The notes: generated by a model not told the origin, from the letters alone. 64,000 bases of DNA from Eublepharis macularius (GCF_028583425.1 NC_072793.1:58843028-58907027); one strand, 5' to 3'; numbered from the stretch's first letter, positions 10,431 to 23,080 are shown. Numbers and translations are program-made.

Positions 10431-13400
10431 AGTGAGAAAGGAACAGAAACGTGACAAAGGTTTCAGGTTGGGGCAGCAACCCTGTACTTGCTGTGTGTAG
10501 CTCTGATCTCACTTTGTATTCAAAATGTTCCTTCCTCCAGGAAATTAAGGACACTGTCAATTCACATCCCTGAACTGGCTGTGCTCCAGTGCTTGTGCAA
10601 TACCTCAAAACAATCATGTACTTTTTGTCTGTAATGTGATCACTTTTTAAAAACTGATCCCTGAACAAACTAAAGAAAACTACATTATTCTAACACTGAA
10701 TTTTCATACTAAAACTTTGCAAGGAGAGTCAAATAGTTCCCTTAGGGACCTATGAATAATTTCATGAAAGCTGTTAGTAATTCTTAAAACATCATTAGCA
10801 TATTTCTCCTGTTTCATCTCCTAGAGACAATTAACCATGAAAGAAGAGATAAACAGAGATGAACAGGAGAAAGGCAGCCAACAATTCCTGTTACTCTTTG
10901 TTTGCTTATGATTCCCCCAACCCCAGCTTTCTTTGTCTGTAAGGATGTTTCAGAACTCTGAACTGTGACACTTGATGATAATTGATATCAGGAGTGTAAC
11001 ACGTGGCCATGTACTCAGGTTCTTCCTCTGCAAATGTGTTGACTAGAGTAGTACCTTATCCTCATCCTGAGCTGTAGCCTGGAGCCATGCTAATGTCTAA
11101 GATGGATCTTTATTTCTATTTATAAATTTCTATCTTTGTGTTTTCATTGGACATCAACTTTAAACCAATCCCTCTTTTGAGAAAGCTAGAAATAGGATTG
11201 CATTGCACAGCCATAGGATGCAGGACAAAGGCTCCATTGTGCCCCTTTCAGACATTTCAACTAGTAGAATGAATATGATGGGAATGGAGAGGAGGACCCT
11301 AACAGCAAACTCCACCATAATACAGGGACTGTGGGTTTTCAGGGCTCTGGATGGTTCAGAGAGAATTATATGGATAGGCCCCTTACATATATTCCAGTAA
11401 ATTCCTGAGTGTTGAGGGACAGAACTTGTCATCACAGTCCAACTCATTTCTTCCACTCATGTTTGTTTATTCTACCCTAGTCCTCTACACACTCAATGTT
11501 CACATGAACCAGGGGCTCACCAACCACAAATATCAGCAGAGTGTGGTCCCTTCAATGTACCCAGTACATATAATTGCCTATTGTACCGATTGGGCAACAT
11601 GTGGATTTTCCATCTGAGTACTGCTTCCTGGAAATCTATGCATTGCCCATAGTAATCATGTGTTTCGGGTTATTTTTTGGGGACTGACGTTCCCCATATG
11701 AGTGGTTGGTGGGAATGTAATGTCTCTACAAGACTCCAATTGTCTGAAAGTGCTCCTGACTACATGTAAAATTACTAAGTGTCCACTGTGTACATGAGGA
11801 CACTCCATCTAAGTCAGTGTACCAGAAAAAGGTGTGGGTAAATTATGAGGGCAAAGCATAGGTTTTAGCCAGATATATTTATAGAGATCCAAAATAATCA
11901 TGAGTGACCTATTTTCACGACAGTTAATTATAGCATATGGAAGTGGTCTGAAGAGACTGAAGGTCAACTTTTTTTTTAAAAGTAAATCTATGTACACAGA
12001 TATAAACTCAGAAATAGAAAGATACCACAATATGACATGGGAATCAAAAATGGGATGAAAGATGCATTCTGTTGTTGAATATGCTGTTGAGATTTGCATT
12101 TAAAGCTAGCATTTTTACAATAAAGCAACTATTCAATTCTACATCTCATCAATCATCCTGGAAGCAAAAAAGAATGTAACTTTGTAAATGAACAGCTTTG
12201 GTGGCCAACTGTATCTGAGATAAGAATTTTTGATTCAGTGATGTTTATTCATAAACTTTTAATTATCACAATTTTCAGGTGTTCCCCTTTCACTCTTGAA
12301 TTACTTGGTTGTTGTCCTACACCCAAAATTTAAGGAATATTCTGAAAAACCCAAAAGAAAAAGTGTGTATTCAGTTCCATTTTATTTTTCCAAAAAGCAA
12401 AAAAATTGAAGACAACTATGTTATATATACAACTCAGACAATATGAAAAAGACTAAGATCTAGAACAATAAAAAGTAACATTCATAAATTGCATACTTTT
12501 TAGAGCCTTTTCTAACTTAGAGCTGAACTACAGCTTACATATAGTTCTATGATTTTGTTCCCTGGCAATTTTTCATAGAATATTATGAGGTGGTGGTACC
12601 ATTTAAAGGGGGAGACCAGCAATAGGAGGTACTAATTCTTTCTCACATGCTGTTCTCCCCCACCCCAGCAAATTTCCTTTTTCTTGTATGGAAGAAAACA
12701 CATACAAATACCAGTACATTTTTAAAACAGGGTAAGAACAGCTTGAGGATGGTGATCAGAGATGGTAATTGCTAAGCTGCGTGACCGAATGCCACATTGT
12801 TTAGCTCCTTATTTTTGCTGAGCCAATGCACAGTAGCAAAAATGTCTGTACAATGCAAGACTTATCTAGTAAGCTTCTGGCTGACCCTCACCTTACAGTT
12901 GCTGTGGGATGGAGAGAAAATTAAATAGAGCTTGATCTTAATGGAAAATATAGTGCTTTGTGAGATGGTGCATTTCTTCAGTACTCATGTAGAATTAAAT
13001 TGTATTTACAACTGACTGTGTATAATCTGCCAGCTATTTTCTATTGAATAGAAATAACCAAAGGGTCTTTGGGGGCAATATAGAATTTGCTAATACGTAA
13101 TACCTCAACAGGCTGTTTGCAACACAAACCCTCTTTCATTATATTCAGAAATATTTTCACCATTTTCATTAGTGAGATGTCATTTCAAAATACAAGGAAT
13201 ACTCTCTCTCCCCTTAGAATCTTACGTAATTCTCACTTTCAGAATTTTTACATTACTTTGGGTGGGCTTTGTTTTGTACCATTTAAGGAATTTAAAGACT
13301 TTGGAGAAAGTTTTGCTATACTGAAAACTATGACTTTGTCTGGATCATTCTATAAGCTTTAATCAGCTCTTAGTTTTTGGTCACAAGGGGGAATCTTTGC

Positions 13401-14664
13401 TCAAGAGAATTACACTTGGGATTGACAGAGGTCCAAGAAGAGTTAATTTTATATCTGTGAAGTGAGAATAAAACTTCAACATTCATATAAATGTACATTG
13501 TCTGAGCTTAATTAGCATTTCCAGCTTACTCTGAATTTAAACCAAAGTAAATGAGATCAGAATTTGGTTTTGCATAGATTTGGTTTAAACCAAATTGAGA
13601 TAGTGCTTTAATGTTGTATCTGTTCTCTGAAGAAGGGATAAGTAGCTAATTTTGCGAAGTATTGAACCCTTTCTACTGACATTTAAATTCAGTTATCTAA
13701 ATGACAGTACCATGTGGCACAGTATGTATTTCCAGGCTAAAGGAAGCAATTTGTTTATTGTAGAAGCAGGGGTGTCCTTAGGGTTTGCAAAGTCCTGTGC
13801 AAAGAATGAGGACACTTCTATTAGAGCTATTGATTGAGGTTTATCTAATGTTCCAAATACCTCACAGATTATGGGATGCAAGAAACACACAAATTAAGAC
13901 TGAAAAGTCAGATAATAAGATTTCTGAGACACATGCCATCAATTGCCTGGTGGGTGGGATGGAGAATGGGGGCTTGTTGTATCCTTTGACTAAGGACAGG
14001 TCTGCTACTAATAGTGCAGTCATTTGAGGAAGGATATAACATATCCATGAGATCTCCCTTTGATCATGTATTCCTCCTTGCATTGTTGGTCGGAAAGAGC
14101 AGGTTAGTAGGGTCTGAAGTAATGCCAGATGGTGGGTAAGCTCCTGGTGAGCTGCCTTTCCATGTGCCTATCACTGGCAATTGATGGGAAGAGGCAGGCT
14201 ACCTGGAGATCACCTGTCATCAGCAAGCAGTGCAGGCAAATGGCTGTACATGTGCTCCTGTGTCCCATGCATTATGCCATTTTTGGTGCAACATAGAATT
14301 TTCTTGAATGCGAGTGAAGGGTAAGTATGTGCTGCCCCTGCCATCCTGCCAGTTGCTGGGGGGTGGGATCCTGGCAAGCCTACAAATAGTGGTTAAGATA
14401 AACCTTGTATATTTAGAACAGACACTATGAATAGGAAAAGTGAGTTTTAGCCACCAATTCACATAGAATAAACTGGATTATTGGGACACTCAGTCCAACA
14501 TGAGAAATGAACTGAAAAGGCTAATGCAACAGGTTCTGCTTGCACCCAAGGCACACTGACTAACTACTGGGGGGGGGGGGGGTCCTTGATTAACAGTCAG
14601 ATGCCTCTGGTTGAACAGGTGAACTTGAAACAATCTGCAAAAACACCTTGCAGCTGCCACTTGC
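10431..14664. other. 4.2 kb without recognised genes
   Basis: Mostly AT-rich DNA with no domain-bearing frame. An 18-base G run lies at 14570-14582 and just before it. A palindromic-looking TTTGGTTTAAACCAAATT lies near 13577. The open frame at 13087-13362 has no recognised motif and no splice context I trust. Confidence 0.5.
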
Positions 14665-14855
14665 CTGTATACCAGTTATGTTGTCAGACTAAGATTGGGC
14701 AGGCCTGGATTCAGTTCCCCACTCAAGCATGAAGTCTACCAGGTGACCTTGGTCTTGTCATTATCACTCACAGGAAGGATAAATGGCGTAGATGTGAACC
14801 ATGTATCCATCTCTGGACATCTTGGAAAGATGTGGAATAAAAATGTGACAACTTG
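14665..14855 (+). mobile_element. Sauria-type SINE, diverged
   Basis: The middle reads GGCCTGGATTCAGTTCCCCA, then CCAGGTGACCTTGGTCTTGT, and the tail reads GGAATAAAAATGTGACAAC. The head is decayed. Confidence 0.6.
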
Positions 14856-15014
14856 ACACAAATTTGGAGATGACATCATTAATAACCGGGCATCCAGTTG
14901 ATGTATAATTGTGGGCTACATCAATATGCAAAGCTGCCTCATAATGAGTCTGAACATTGGTCCCTCTAGCCCTCCATCATATATTCTGACTATTAGACAC
15001 TCTTAAAAATCTTG

Positions 15015-15090
15015 AGATTTGTTTAGCAGTCCTGTTATCTGGATCCTGTTTTCACTGGAGGTGCTGGGGATTAAACTTGGGACCTTATTT
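15015..15090 (-). mobile_element. tRNA-headed SINE remnant
   Basis: On the + strand GGAGGTGCTGGGGATTAAAC then TTGGGACCTT is the reverse complement of the B-box region of the SINE type seen at 8866. Only this part survives. Confidence 0.45.
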
Positions 15091-16537
15091 ATACAAATAA
15101 TTTGTTCTACTGTGAAGTTACAACCTGGCCTCCCCCCTTATTAGGTCAAACCAATTGTGGAATATTCCACTATGTATGCATACTGTCATATTTGCATTAT
15201 ATCCATTGCACAGCAATTTATTATGAAGTCCCTTTCATTTTTGATTTTGCTGCAATATTGGGGATATTCTCTTCTTTCCTATCTCTATTTCCTATGTTTC
15301 TGTTTTGCCGAAAGCATATTATATTGAATGGAGAAAATGTGTTCATGATTTAACAGCCAACATTCTTTGTAGTCATTTTCAACTCAATAGAGCAAAGCAA
15401 TGAAGTGTGTTGGTTTTACTGTAAAAATATATTTTGACTTGGAGAGGGGAATCATAATTGTGGTGTTATTTTGCATGCGTTCACTGAAATGCTTCCTTGA
15501 TTAATAAATAGAGGATAATCTGGATATATCACTGTGATATACAAACATAACTGAAAGAAAGAATAAGAAAGGGAAGAAATGAATGTACACAAAAGCATGA
15601 TATAAAATATGGACTGTTGGGAATCACTCAACCCTGTAATTCTCCCATAAAATGCCATTTCAAGACCAAGATGCAGGGCTATTTAGTTGGTTAGCAAATA
15701 TTATCTCTTTATACTAGTATACATCTATGAGCTTTTCCCAGAGCCTCTAATAAAGGGTAGCAAATATTGATCCATGCAGTTCTGCCCTTAACACCTTTCA
15801 TAACTTATCAGATGCTGCTGCTGATAATCAATATTAGTCAATTGGCAAAACTTTGGCCTAGTGATTTTGCAGGCATTCAGAGTCTGTGCTTGGGCAGAGG
15901 TATGAGCTGGAATGGAAACTGGAAACATCTAAGACAGCTGTATAAGATCTGGTCTTGCTACCCAAATGGCTACCTTAGTTTGTCCCCTGATCTCTAAATG
16001 CATCCCTCTGAGTGTATCCAAAGTGCAAACATAAAACAGCACCAACAAGTAAACTAAGCAACATCTTTCTATGTATACCAAGGTTTAGTGGATAGAGATA
16101 TCCCTGGTTATCAGGGGAAGCACCACTTACAACAGAGAGACTGATCTCATGTCTCTTCTCAGTTACACTCAATAAATAGATAATTAAGATCACCTGACCA
16201 ACATCAAAGAAACCATATTGACAACTCTTGGGTGAAAGCAAGAAAATAGACATTCATTAGGCAGATGTAATCACTTCTATCAGCCTCTAAGATCTACCAT
16301 GTGGCTTGGTCAGGAATATGTACAACATCAAAGGCATGGTTACTAAAGCAAAGAGTAGGAAAAATCTAATAAAGAAAATATGTGAAGACTGGGACATTAA
16401 TTTGGACACATTCCATGAAATTCAATAGAATAGTTTCCACCATACACTAACTGATTGAACCTTAGTAGTTATTCATTAACGTGGTGTGGATCTGTGTCTA
16501 AATGTATAAATGTGGGTGCAAAATAAGACCATACAAC
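15091..16537. other. No gene or repeat recognised
   Basis: AT-rich DNA between a SINE remnant and a hAT element. No recognisable motifs. Confidence 0.5.
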
Positions 16538-17507
16538 TAGACATGGGCACAAATTGAAATATGAAGCAAATTTCATCACGAAACGGCCCGTTTCGTATCG
16601 CAAAACAGCGTTTTGTGGGGGCGCAGTTATCATGAAATTTTGGCCTCCTTCATTCATTTCATTAACGATTCGTAATTTCAGACAGGCTGGCGCCAATCCA
16701 TTGATCCCCTAGGCAACAATGGGCCCATACCTTTCGTTGCCATTAGAAACCCCAATCCTAGCCCACTTACCCTTGATTGGCAGTTCTCCTAGCCACCTGG
16801 AGAGCTTCTATTCTGCCCTATACAGCCAGGAGCAGGGGGGCAATCCCCTAGGCAACCAAGGAGGTGGGCCTTCTGTAGCCATGGGCACACCAATCTCACC
16901 CCTCCAAACCCTTTTAGGCAGGTCTGTCAGCCAACCACAGACCTCCTGTTCTGCTCTATGTCAGCATTTTTTATAAAAGGCACCTGTCTCTGCCTCGTGT
17001 TTCAGCCCCAGTAGACAGAGGGAGAGACAGGACCTCTTGCTGGGACTGGAGTGAGAGAGAGTGTGTATTTGGAATTTTGCTTTTGGCTGCTGCTGCTGCT
17101 TTAAAAGAGACTGAAAGATGCTTCTTATTTCCAGCTCTTAGCCTTGCTGTGGGAAGGTTTTTGGGTGAGGGAGCCTTTTTTCCTCCACCCCAGCCTAGTC
17201 TCAGGCCTTAGCCTGGCTCTGGGGCCTAGGTGTCCCCTTTTTTTAAAATTTGCTTGTCCTTGTGTCTTCTCAATTCCTTCTCTGCTCTTTTGAGGGCTCA
17301 CACTCTTGCTGCTTCCAGGAGGAGAACTTGAAGTCTCCCTGCGAGTTTGGCATCTCTCTGGGTGAAGGGGACCATTGAAATTCCCCTTCATGAACTAATG
17401 AATCGTTTCGTAAAACAGGTCAATTTTGTGAAAATTCATGGCTCGCAATTCATGAAACATGATGAAACACAAACCTCGTTTCGGTTCTTGTTTTGTGCCC
17501 ATGTCTA
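16538..17507 (+). mobile_element. hAT-type element, 970 bp (copy B), intact with target duplication
   Basis: Both ends read TAGACATGGGCA. The flanks carry an exact 8-bp duplication CATACAAC (16530-16537 and 17508-17515). The subterminal regions are rich in TTTCG/CGAAA words. The shared interior core is at 16681-16716. The long single-copy interior contains a TATA-like TATAAAAG at 16972-16979 followed by purine-rich leader-like sequence, so it may keep the promoter and leader of a once autonomous element. No transposase frame follows. A GCTGCTGCTGCT run lies near 17087. Confidence 0.92.
16966..16982 (+). promoter_or_regulatory. TATA-like motif inside hAT copy B
   Basis: ATTTTTTATAAAAGGCACC contains a good TATA box about 435 bp from the left end. 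Whether it works is inference. The downstream sequence (CAGTAGACAGAGGGAGAGAC) would be the leader. Confidence 0.4.
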
Positions 17508-17653
17508 CATACAACCTCTCCTGAAGAGATGATGGAAATGTGCATCCATGATCCTTTAGTAGGGAAGTCCCACGGTGTTGTATAGAAGCAAAGAAAGTTT
17601 AGCATTGCAGGTGCTGGATAGGAGAGTAGCACCAGATACTTTGAAAGAGATGA

Positions 17654-17660
<7 letters not shown>

Positions 17661-17702
<42 letters not shown>
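17661..17702. repeat. (AG)n microsatellite
   Basis: Twenty-one uninterrupted AG units. Confidence 0.97.
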
Positions 17703-17704
<2 letters not shown>

Positions 17705-18301
17705 CAGGCATACAGAGCTGCTTAAAAAGTAATTAAGAGTAAAGTAAAAACATACAGCAGAGAATAAATTGACAAAGAGAGAGAACTCTAAAGCTGGGGG
17801 AAAGGGAAGAAGAGTAGTTTTCTAGGAAATGTAGGCTGTAGCTAGAAATGTACAGGATACTGAAGCAGATGGGGGATGGGGGGGAGCAAATAGTATGAAG
17901 ACAGGAAAAGTAGAGAGCTAGCTGATGGAGCTTGGAAAAGGTGCAAAGAAGCACTAGAAAGACCATGATTTTCAAAGAAAGGAGAAAAAGTTTCGGAGGG
18001 AAGTCAAAAGGAAAGAAAGAGGAGAATGAAGAGAAAACTCCTAATGGGAAAGCTTTTGGCCAGAAAAAAATTCTGACCAATAAACTTTCAAATTGAAAAA
18101 CTTCCAACTATAGTTACTTTGGAATTTCCTATATACCTTTTCAGATGATGCTCCACGTAAATGTGACTAATTAATATGGACATTTTGTACATGGTCAATA
18201 CCAATTGGATCTATTTATTTAATTTGGGTCATGATCTATGTGAACCCCTATATAGTATGCAGCAGGAAAGTTGGGAAGACTTGGGGGGAACTTTTGATTT
18301 A
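17703..18301. other. Purine-rich stretch, nothing recognised
   Basis: Purine-rich on the + strand around 17740-18080. The 124-codon minus-strand frame here reflects this composition (Phe, Ser, Leu) and has no domain. Confidence 0.5.
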
Positions 18302-18335
18302 CAACAACAATAACAACAACAACAACAACAACAAC
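18302..18335. repeat. (CAA)n microsatellite
   Basis: About eleven CAA units with one TAA variant. They give a poly-Asn run in one + frame. Confidence 0.95.
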
Positions 18336-18565
18336 CATGGTGACAATAAGTCTCAATACCTGCACAAGGGTTTTGTTATGTTTCACTCTGACACCTTAAA
18401 AATAGCATTGGGGTGTTGGGAGGATAGGAGAGTCACTAAATCAGCAGTTAAAAAAGACCCTAAAACCTCCAAAGAAGTAACACCTGCATTTTAAAAAGTG
18501 GGAGTCAGATCAAAACAAAAAGAAAGCTAAACATATTGTCGAAGGCTTTCACGGCCGGAGAACGA

Positions 18566-18780
18566 TGGTTGTTGGGGGTTTTCCGGGCTGTATTGCCGTG
18601 GTCTTGGCATTGTAGTTCCTGACGTTTCGCCAGCAGCTGTGGCTGGCATCTTCAGAGGTGTAGCACCAAAAGACTTTTGGTGCTACACCTCTGAAGATGC
18701 CAGCCACAGCTGCTGGCGAAACGTCAGGAACTACAATGCCAAGACCACGGCAATACAGCCCGGAAAACCCCCAACAACCA
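18566..18780. repeat. Near-perfect 215-bp palindrome, probably Penelope-like terminal repeat
   Basis: Two arms of about 107 bp meet at a single-base spacer at 18673 (AGCACCAAAAG, A, CTTTTGGTGCT). Both arms translate identically over long stretches, so they differ little if at all. The left arm continues outward into GTCGAAGGCTTTCACGGCCG (18539-18558), which has no partner on the right. From memory this sequence (CTGGCGAAACGTCAGGAAC) is a common lizard and turtle repeat linked to Penelope-like elements. That link is inference; the palindrome is direct observation. Confidence 0.85.
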
Positions 18781-19261
18781 AAGCTAAACATAGTTTCAGG
18801 AAATTAGATGCTATCTGTAGCAGGATAGCTTCTATAGATCCCTAGAATACAAGACATGTGTGAGATGAGATTCTCCCTGCCTTACATGAGGTGACAATCA
18901 TTTCTTATGAATATCCCTGCGCAAGGCAAGACTCATTTTACATCAGGCTGCCCTGCACAAGGAGATGCAAGGCTGCACAAGATGGGGAGGTTTATTTTGT
19001 GCAGGTCACTCTTCTCACAAGGAGGCTTATTTCACGTGAAGCCACCACACACTATGAGGTGAGGCTCATTTTGCATGGAGTTTCTCCTTTCCCACAGGGC
19101 CACTCTGCATGAGACAAGACTTCCCTAGAGCCAGGGCAGCCTTGATGACAGTGTGGCTCTAGATAGGCCTGGTGATCTGAATGGTCAGTCCTCCCTTGGG
19201 CATGCTCGCAAGGGGATAGTTTACCACCTTGATCACTTCAGTTGCAAGTATATTTTTTCCA

Positions 19262-19505
19262 AGCCTACATTTATCAATTGATCTTTCAAATTTGTATTCT
19301 GCCCTTCCTCCAATGAGTTCAGTGTGATGTACATAGTTCTTGTGACTTCCATTTTACTCTCAGAAAAATCTTGTCAGGCAGTTTCGGTTTGAACAGAATG
19401 ACTGATTCCAAAACTGCTAAACGAACTTCATGGCTGAATCGGGATTTGCACCAGTCTTCAAAGTCCTAGTCCAGTACCCTAACCACTATACCACAATGGC
19501 TGTAG
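19262..19505 (-). mobile_element. Sauria-type SINE, nearly full length
   Basis: The minus strand starts AGCCATTGTGGTATAGTGG (tRNA-like A box), followed by TAGGGTACTGGACTAGGAC, a B-box-like segment, the body and a tail near 19270. It is the most complete of its type in the window. Confidence 0.8.
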
Positions 19506-19625
19506 ACATTATTTTATCTATTCCTTTAATTTATAACTCACCTTTCTACCAAGGAGCTCATGCTTAGCTTCAACATAATTCTGATATCGTGTGCCTTCAG
19601 ACCATAATCCCATGTCAATGATTGT

Positions 19626-19706
19626 GTAATCCTAAATGAAGTTACCTTCTAAACCTATTGACTTAATTAGACTTAGAAAGGTATGATTCTGCTTAGGATT
19701 GCTCTG
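19626..19706. mobile_element. Short palindromic MITE (AATCCTAA type)
   Basis: It starts TGTAATCCTAAATGAAGTTA and ends GATTCTGCTTAGGATTGCTC, inverted copies of one another around TATTGACTTAA. Related copies are at 31092, 31255, 36938 and 59570. Confidence 0.6.
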
Positions 19707-19741
19707 GTAAAAGCTCACAAAGTGTTGTCTAGTGTTGTGAT

Positions 19742-20111
19742 TAGAGATGGGCACGAACTGGAAAAAACCCAAACCATGCGGTTCATGGTTCGTCAAATTT
19801 CATGAAACACGAACCACGAACTTTCACAAACCTGCGAACCGGTTTGTTTGGTTCGTGAAAACATCACATCCAGGTCAGAAAATCATCACTTTTGGGCCAG
19901 AAGAAGCTCACTTCCAGGTCAGCAGAAGGTCTGCAGGAAGTCCATCCCCTGTTGCCTAGGAAACTGATTGATTGGCACCAGGCTGTCTGCAGTGACAAAA
20001 GTTCATGGTGGTTCGTCAGAAATGGGATCTGACAAACCGTGGTTCACGAACCATGAACCGGCCTGGTTTGTGCTTAATTTTGGTTCGTATTTCAGTTCAT
20101 GCCCATCTCTA
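19742..20111 (-). mobile_element. hAT-type MITE, 370 bp (copy C), with target duplication
   Basis: Both ends read TAGAGATGGGCA. The duplication is GTTGTGAT at 19734-19741 against GTTATGAT at 20112-20119, one mismatch. It has the same family interior as copy A in reverse orientation, with the core at 19951-19990, and the same dense GAACC/GGTTCG subterminal words. It is 41 bp shorter than copy A through small internal deletions. Confidence 0.92.
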
Positions 20112-21114
20112 GTTATGATGCAGTTGTAGACTGATTTCCTTAATTTGCAGTACGTAGAAGGGCATGTTTCTTAGTCAGTATGGAAACCAGAGAAGATACA
20201 TTACTGAATTAGCATATTTCACACATACTTAGCAATTTATATCAGGCAAAGGTTTAGTTTGCAAATAGGCAGAGAAAAAATGGCAATGGCAGCAAATGAT
20301 TTATCTGCTATATACCAGATCCTGAAGCTTAGGACCAATAATACATGGGGAATTAAACTATTATTTTTAATGCCTGCAGACAATGGGCACAAAGGCTTTC
20401 TCATCTGAATTGCAGATCAAGGATGAGATTTAAATCATTGAAGTTCCTTCTTTCTCTTCAGCTGAAGCTAAGATGATGGGACAGTTGTCTGGGAAGGGAC
20501 TGAGGCCTTTGCTAATTCAAAGACGGTAGAATGAATTCATTCTATTTCGCTCATGAAAACCAATGCCAGTGGCATCATATTATTCTGCAATAGGATTTAT
20601 TTCTAGCTATTTCATGTAGTTTAAATATTAATGCTTGCCTATGATTGATATTTGCCTTTTCATTTACTATTTGTTAGAAGATCTCCTGTTTTTTTATTCA
20701 TTTAAGATATAGAGGGCAAGCTTTTTTTCTGTGTTTCTTTGCAAACTCAGGTTGGCACTTTGGCCACTGAATTACAATGGCTTTGATTGTGCACATCATA
20801 CTGGATGTTCATATGGATGGAGCGATACAAACAACAGCAAGAGCATTCCTTTAAGACATGCACTTTTATGGGTGTTTCTCAATGTTATGTTTACAAACAT
20901 ACTATCAGGTATAGTAAATTTACATCCAAGAGCCATAGCTACTAGAGCATTAAGAATATAAGACCCCCAACTGGATCATAAACAGTCCACTTGAGGAGCA
21001 TTATGTTTCCAGCCAGATTCCACACTTACTTTCTTCTACTGCAAGCTTCTGTTATTCAGAGTCATCTTGCCTCTTGAGACTGAAGTTCCATTTATCTGTT
21101 GTGGCTGATTGCCA
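20112..21114. other. No gene or repeat recognised
   Basis: AT-rich unique-looking DNA before the Ngaro 3' end. No domain-bearing frame. Confidence 0.5.
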
Positions 21115-21568
21115 CCGCAGTTGGAATAAAGAGGCAGACACATAAATTGGGATCTAAAGGGCTGCTTTATTAACATAACAGCAACATAACAAAAACACAG
21201 CAAGGGCCTAAACTAGCAGTACAGGTCGAGTCCTGTGGTCACTCCTGGACCTCTGCCCTGACCTGTCTGGGTGAGTTACCTGCTGTTCTGGGTGCAAGCC
21301 ATCCATCGTATGGCTGGGACCTGGCCTGGCCAGGTTAAGTGGTTCACCCTTTGAAAGCTCCCCCACCCGGCTGTAAAGCTGCGGGGGGAGACTGGCTTGT
21401 CCAGGGGTTCCCCAGCAGGGCATCCGTCCTCACAACTGGGCCATAAAGCAGCCAGCCATGCCTGACAGTCCTCAGGTTCTCCACCAATGGGGATGCGCCA
21501 AGGGTGCTCACCAGCCCTCTCATCATCCCCTAACTTCTTACCTGCCACTGCCAAGGCCAAGCCTCAGC
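21115..21568 (-). other. Ngaro 3' untranslated and terminal region
   Basis: GC-rich sequence matching the + strand copy at 45360-45790. Shared stretches include GGGCTGGTGAGCACCC, ATCCCCATTGGTGG against TTCCCCATTGGTGG, CACCCAGACAGGTC-like and GACCTGTACTGC-like segments, and the AATAAAGC polyadenylation-like signal. Ngaro elements normally carry split direct repeats here; I cannot delimit them because the 5' end is missing. Confidence 0.7.
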
Positions 21569-22205
21569 TTAGGCTGAAGCACCCCACAAATGGCTTAAGG
21601 CCAACTGGAGCCCTTGCCGCAAATCATCTAGAAATATGCTGTTACCCTTATAGGAAAGGTGCACACCATCCCCTCAGTAGAGGTCTGTGTATTCAGCCCT
21701 AATACGCAGATGGAGCAAATAATATCCCAACCCAGCTAATAATGCCTTGAAAAGGGCTCTGTTGGCCTTCCACCTAGCCCATTCTACCCCTCTAGGGTCC
21801 AATGCTTCCTGCCAAACCTGGCACAGAAGGATTGCCGACCAAAATATCAGGATGCCAGGCCATCGCTTACCAATCTCCAGCAAGTCTGCCTGCACCTGAA
21901 GAGAAAGGGCTTTACCTTTCAGCAATCCGAGGTCATTCTTGCCCAGGTGAATGACCAATATATGAGGTGGCGGACCACTCCTCCCCTCAAACAGAAGAGG
22001 AAGCCGCCCCGACCATTGCAGGCCTCTTCTGCCTTGCCACTCCACAGTGGCCCACCGGCTCAGGCCAAGCTGTGATCCAATTGCCATCCTCTAGGCCTGA
22101 TGGGCCACACAGAAAACCATGCTGTGGCCACAGATGAGTATCCTCAGCCTCTCCTGTCGACCAACAGCACCTAGAAAAGAGAACAGGATCAACAACGTGT
22201 CAAAC
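21569..22205 (-). pseudogene. SGNH/GDSL-like hydrolase of the Ngaro element (nonsense mutated)
   Basis: The third ORF is in one frame interrupted by two stop codons (near 22091 and 21674) and closes at a TAA at 21569-21571. Block I is ILICGHS (Ser codon in 22121-22129), block III is LGKND (21929-21943), and block V is GDGVH with the catalytic Asp and His (21659-21670), followed by LSYKGN. These are the SGNH catalytic blocks, with GHS in place of GDS. SGNH enzymes hydrolyse esters of lipids or sugars. The role in Ngaro elements is unknown. The start is uncertain because the region between the recombinase stop and block I has no clear Met. Confidence 0.8.
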
Positions 22206-22250
22206 AACAATCCAAAAGTGCCCAAATGTACCGGGTCAAAAGAAACTTGC

Positions 22251-23080
22251 TTAAAGCAGCTGAACATATGCCTTATAGGCAGAAGAATGCCAACATCCCA
22301 CTCTCTGAATGTCAGGGCCTGAGAAGCCCATGGCAGCAGCAGTGGACACAGCCCCAATACGGAACAAGTGTGTTCCAAACCTAACCCCTGTGAGACCCAA
22401 TTTTTGGAGTGCCCTCCCCATGACCATCCAGAATTGGTATTTAGTCAGTGGGGAGCCGTCCACATGACGAAATAAGATGCCCTGTTCATCGCCTCTAGCC
22501 TTAAAACAGGGCACAAGTCCTTTATCTCACAGGGGCCAAGGCTAACAGCTGCACCTTGTTGCCTCTGATCCATCTTGGATCGACGGATCCTAATAACTAC
22601 CCTGTCCCTTTCAAATTTCACATTTTTGGCCATCAACGCACAACCAGATTGGTCGTTAAATGATTGGGGAACTAACTCACTGACCCTGAGCGCCCCAAAG
22701 AAGGCTATCAGGGCAGCTGCATGGAAAAGGACTTCCTGAAACCGGGAATAACAAACCTCCCCCCATGTAGCCTTCAGGCCCAAGAGAATGCTAGGGGAAA
22801 CAGGCTGCCTTTGATCTCTGGGTGCCACCGCCTCACGAGACCAACCCTCCAACATCTTCTGAATACGGGAGTCATCCATGAAATCAGCAAAGCCTCTCAC
22901 TTTCGAGGCAAAAGCTTCTAATATACTTGACCGCCTGTCCCTTACCTTTCTGGAACACACAAAACCATAACAGGTGTTCCACTGGGATGGGCCAAAACTG
23001 ACTGAGACCAGCTTTTCACCTAAACCCAGAGAAATGTTGCACTGCCTGATCATATGCTCTTTGAGTACTAGGAACCAGAG
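22251..23080 (-). pseudogene. Ngaro tyrosine recombinase (frameshifted)
   Basis: This is the integrase-like enzyme that inserts circular cDNA in DIRS/Ngaro elements. An N-terminal segment (LALVPSTQRAYDQAV) lies in one frame just after the RT stop, perhaps a natural ORF overlap. The frame then changes near 22920, where ASKVRGFADF starts in the RT frame, and again near 22500. The catalytic box I Arg is in FFGALRVSEL. Box II is GTHLFRIGAVSTAAAMG (His-x-x-Arg). It ends with CWHSSAYKAYV, placing the nucleophilic Tyr. All catalytic positions can be found but are spread over different frames, and an in-frame stop follows FSGFR. The family call is firm; the copy is dead. Confidence 0.87.

Noticed and set aside
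17733..18107. 124-codon Phe/Ser/Leu-rich minus frame
   Set aside because: Reflects purine-rich DNA on the + strand; no motif beyond hydrophobic composition.
18231..18494. Frame with a poly-Asn run
   Set aside because: Comes from the CAA microsatellite; no domain.
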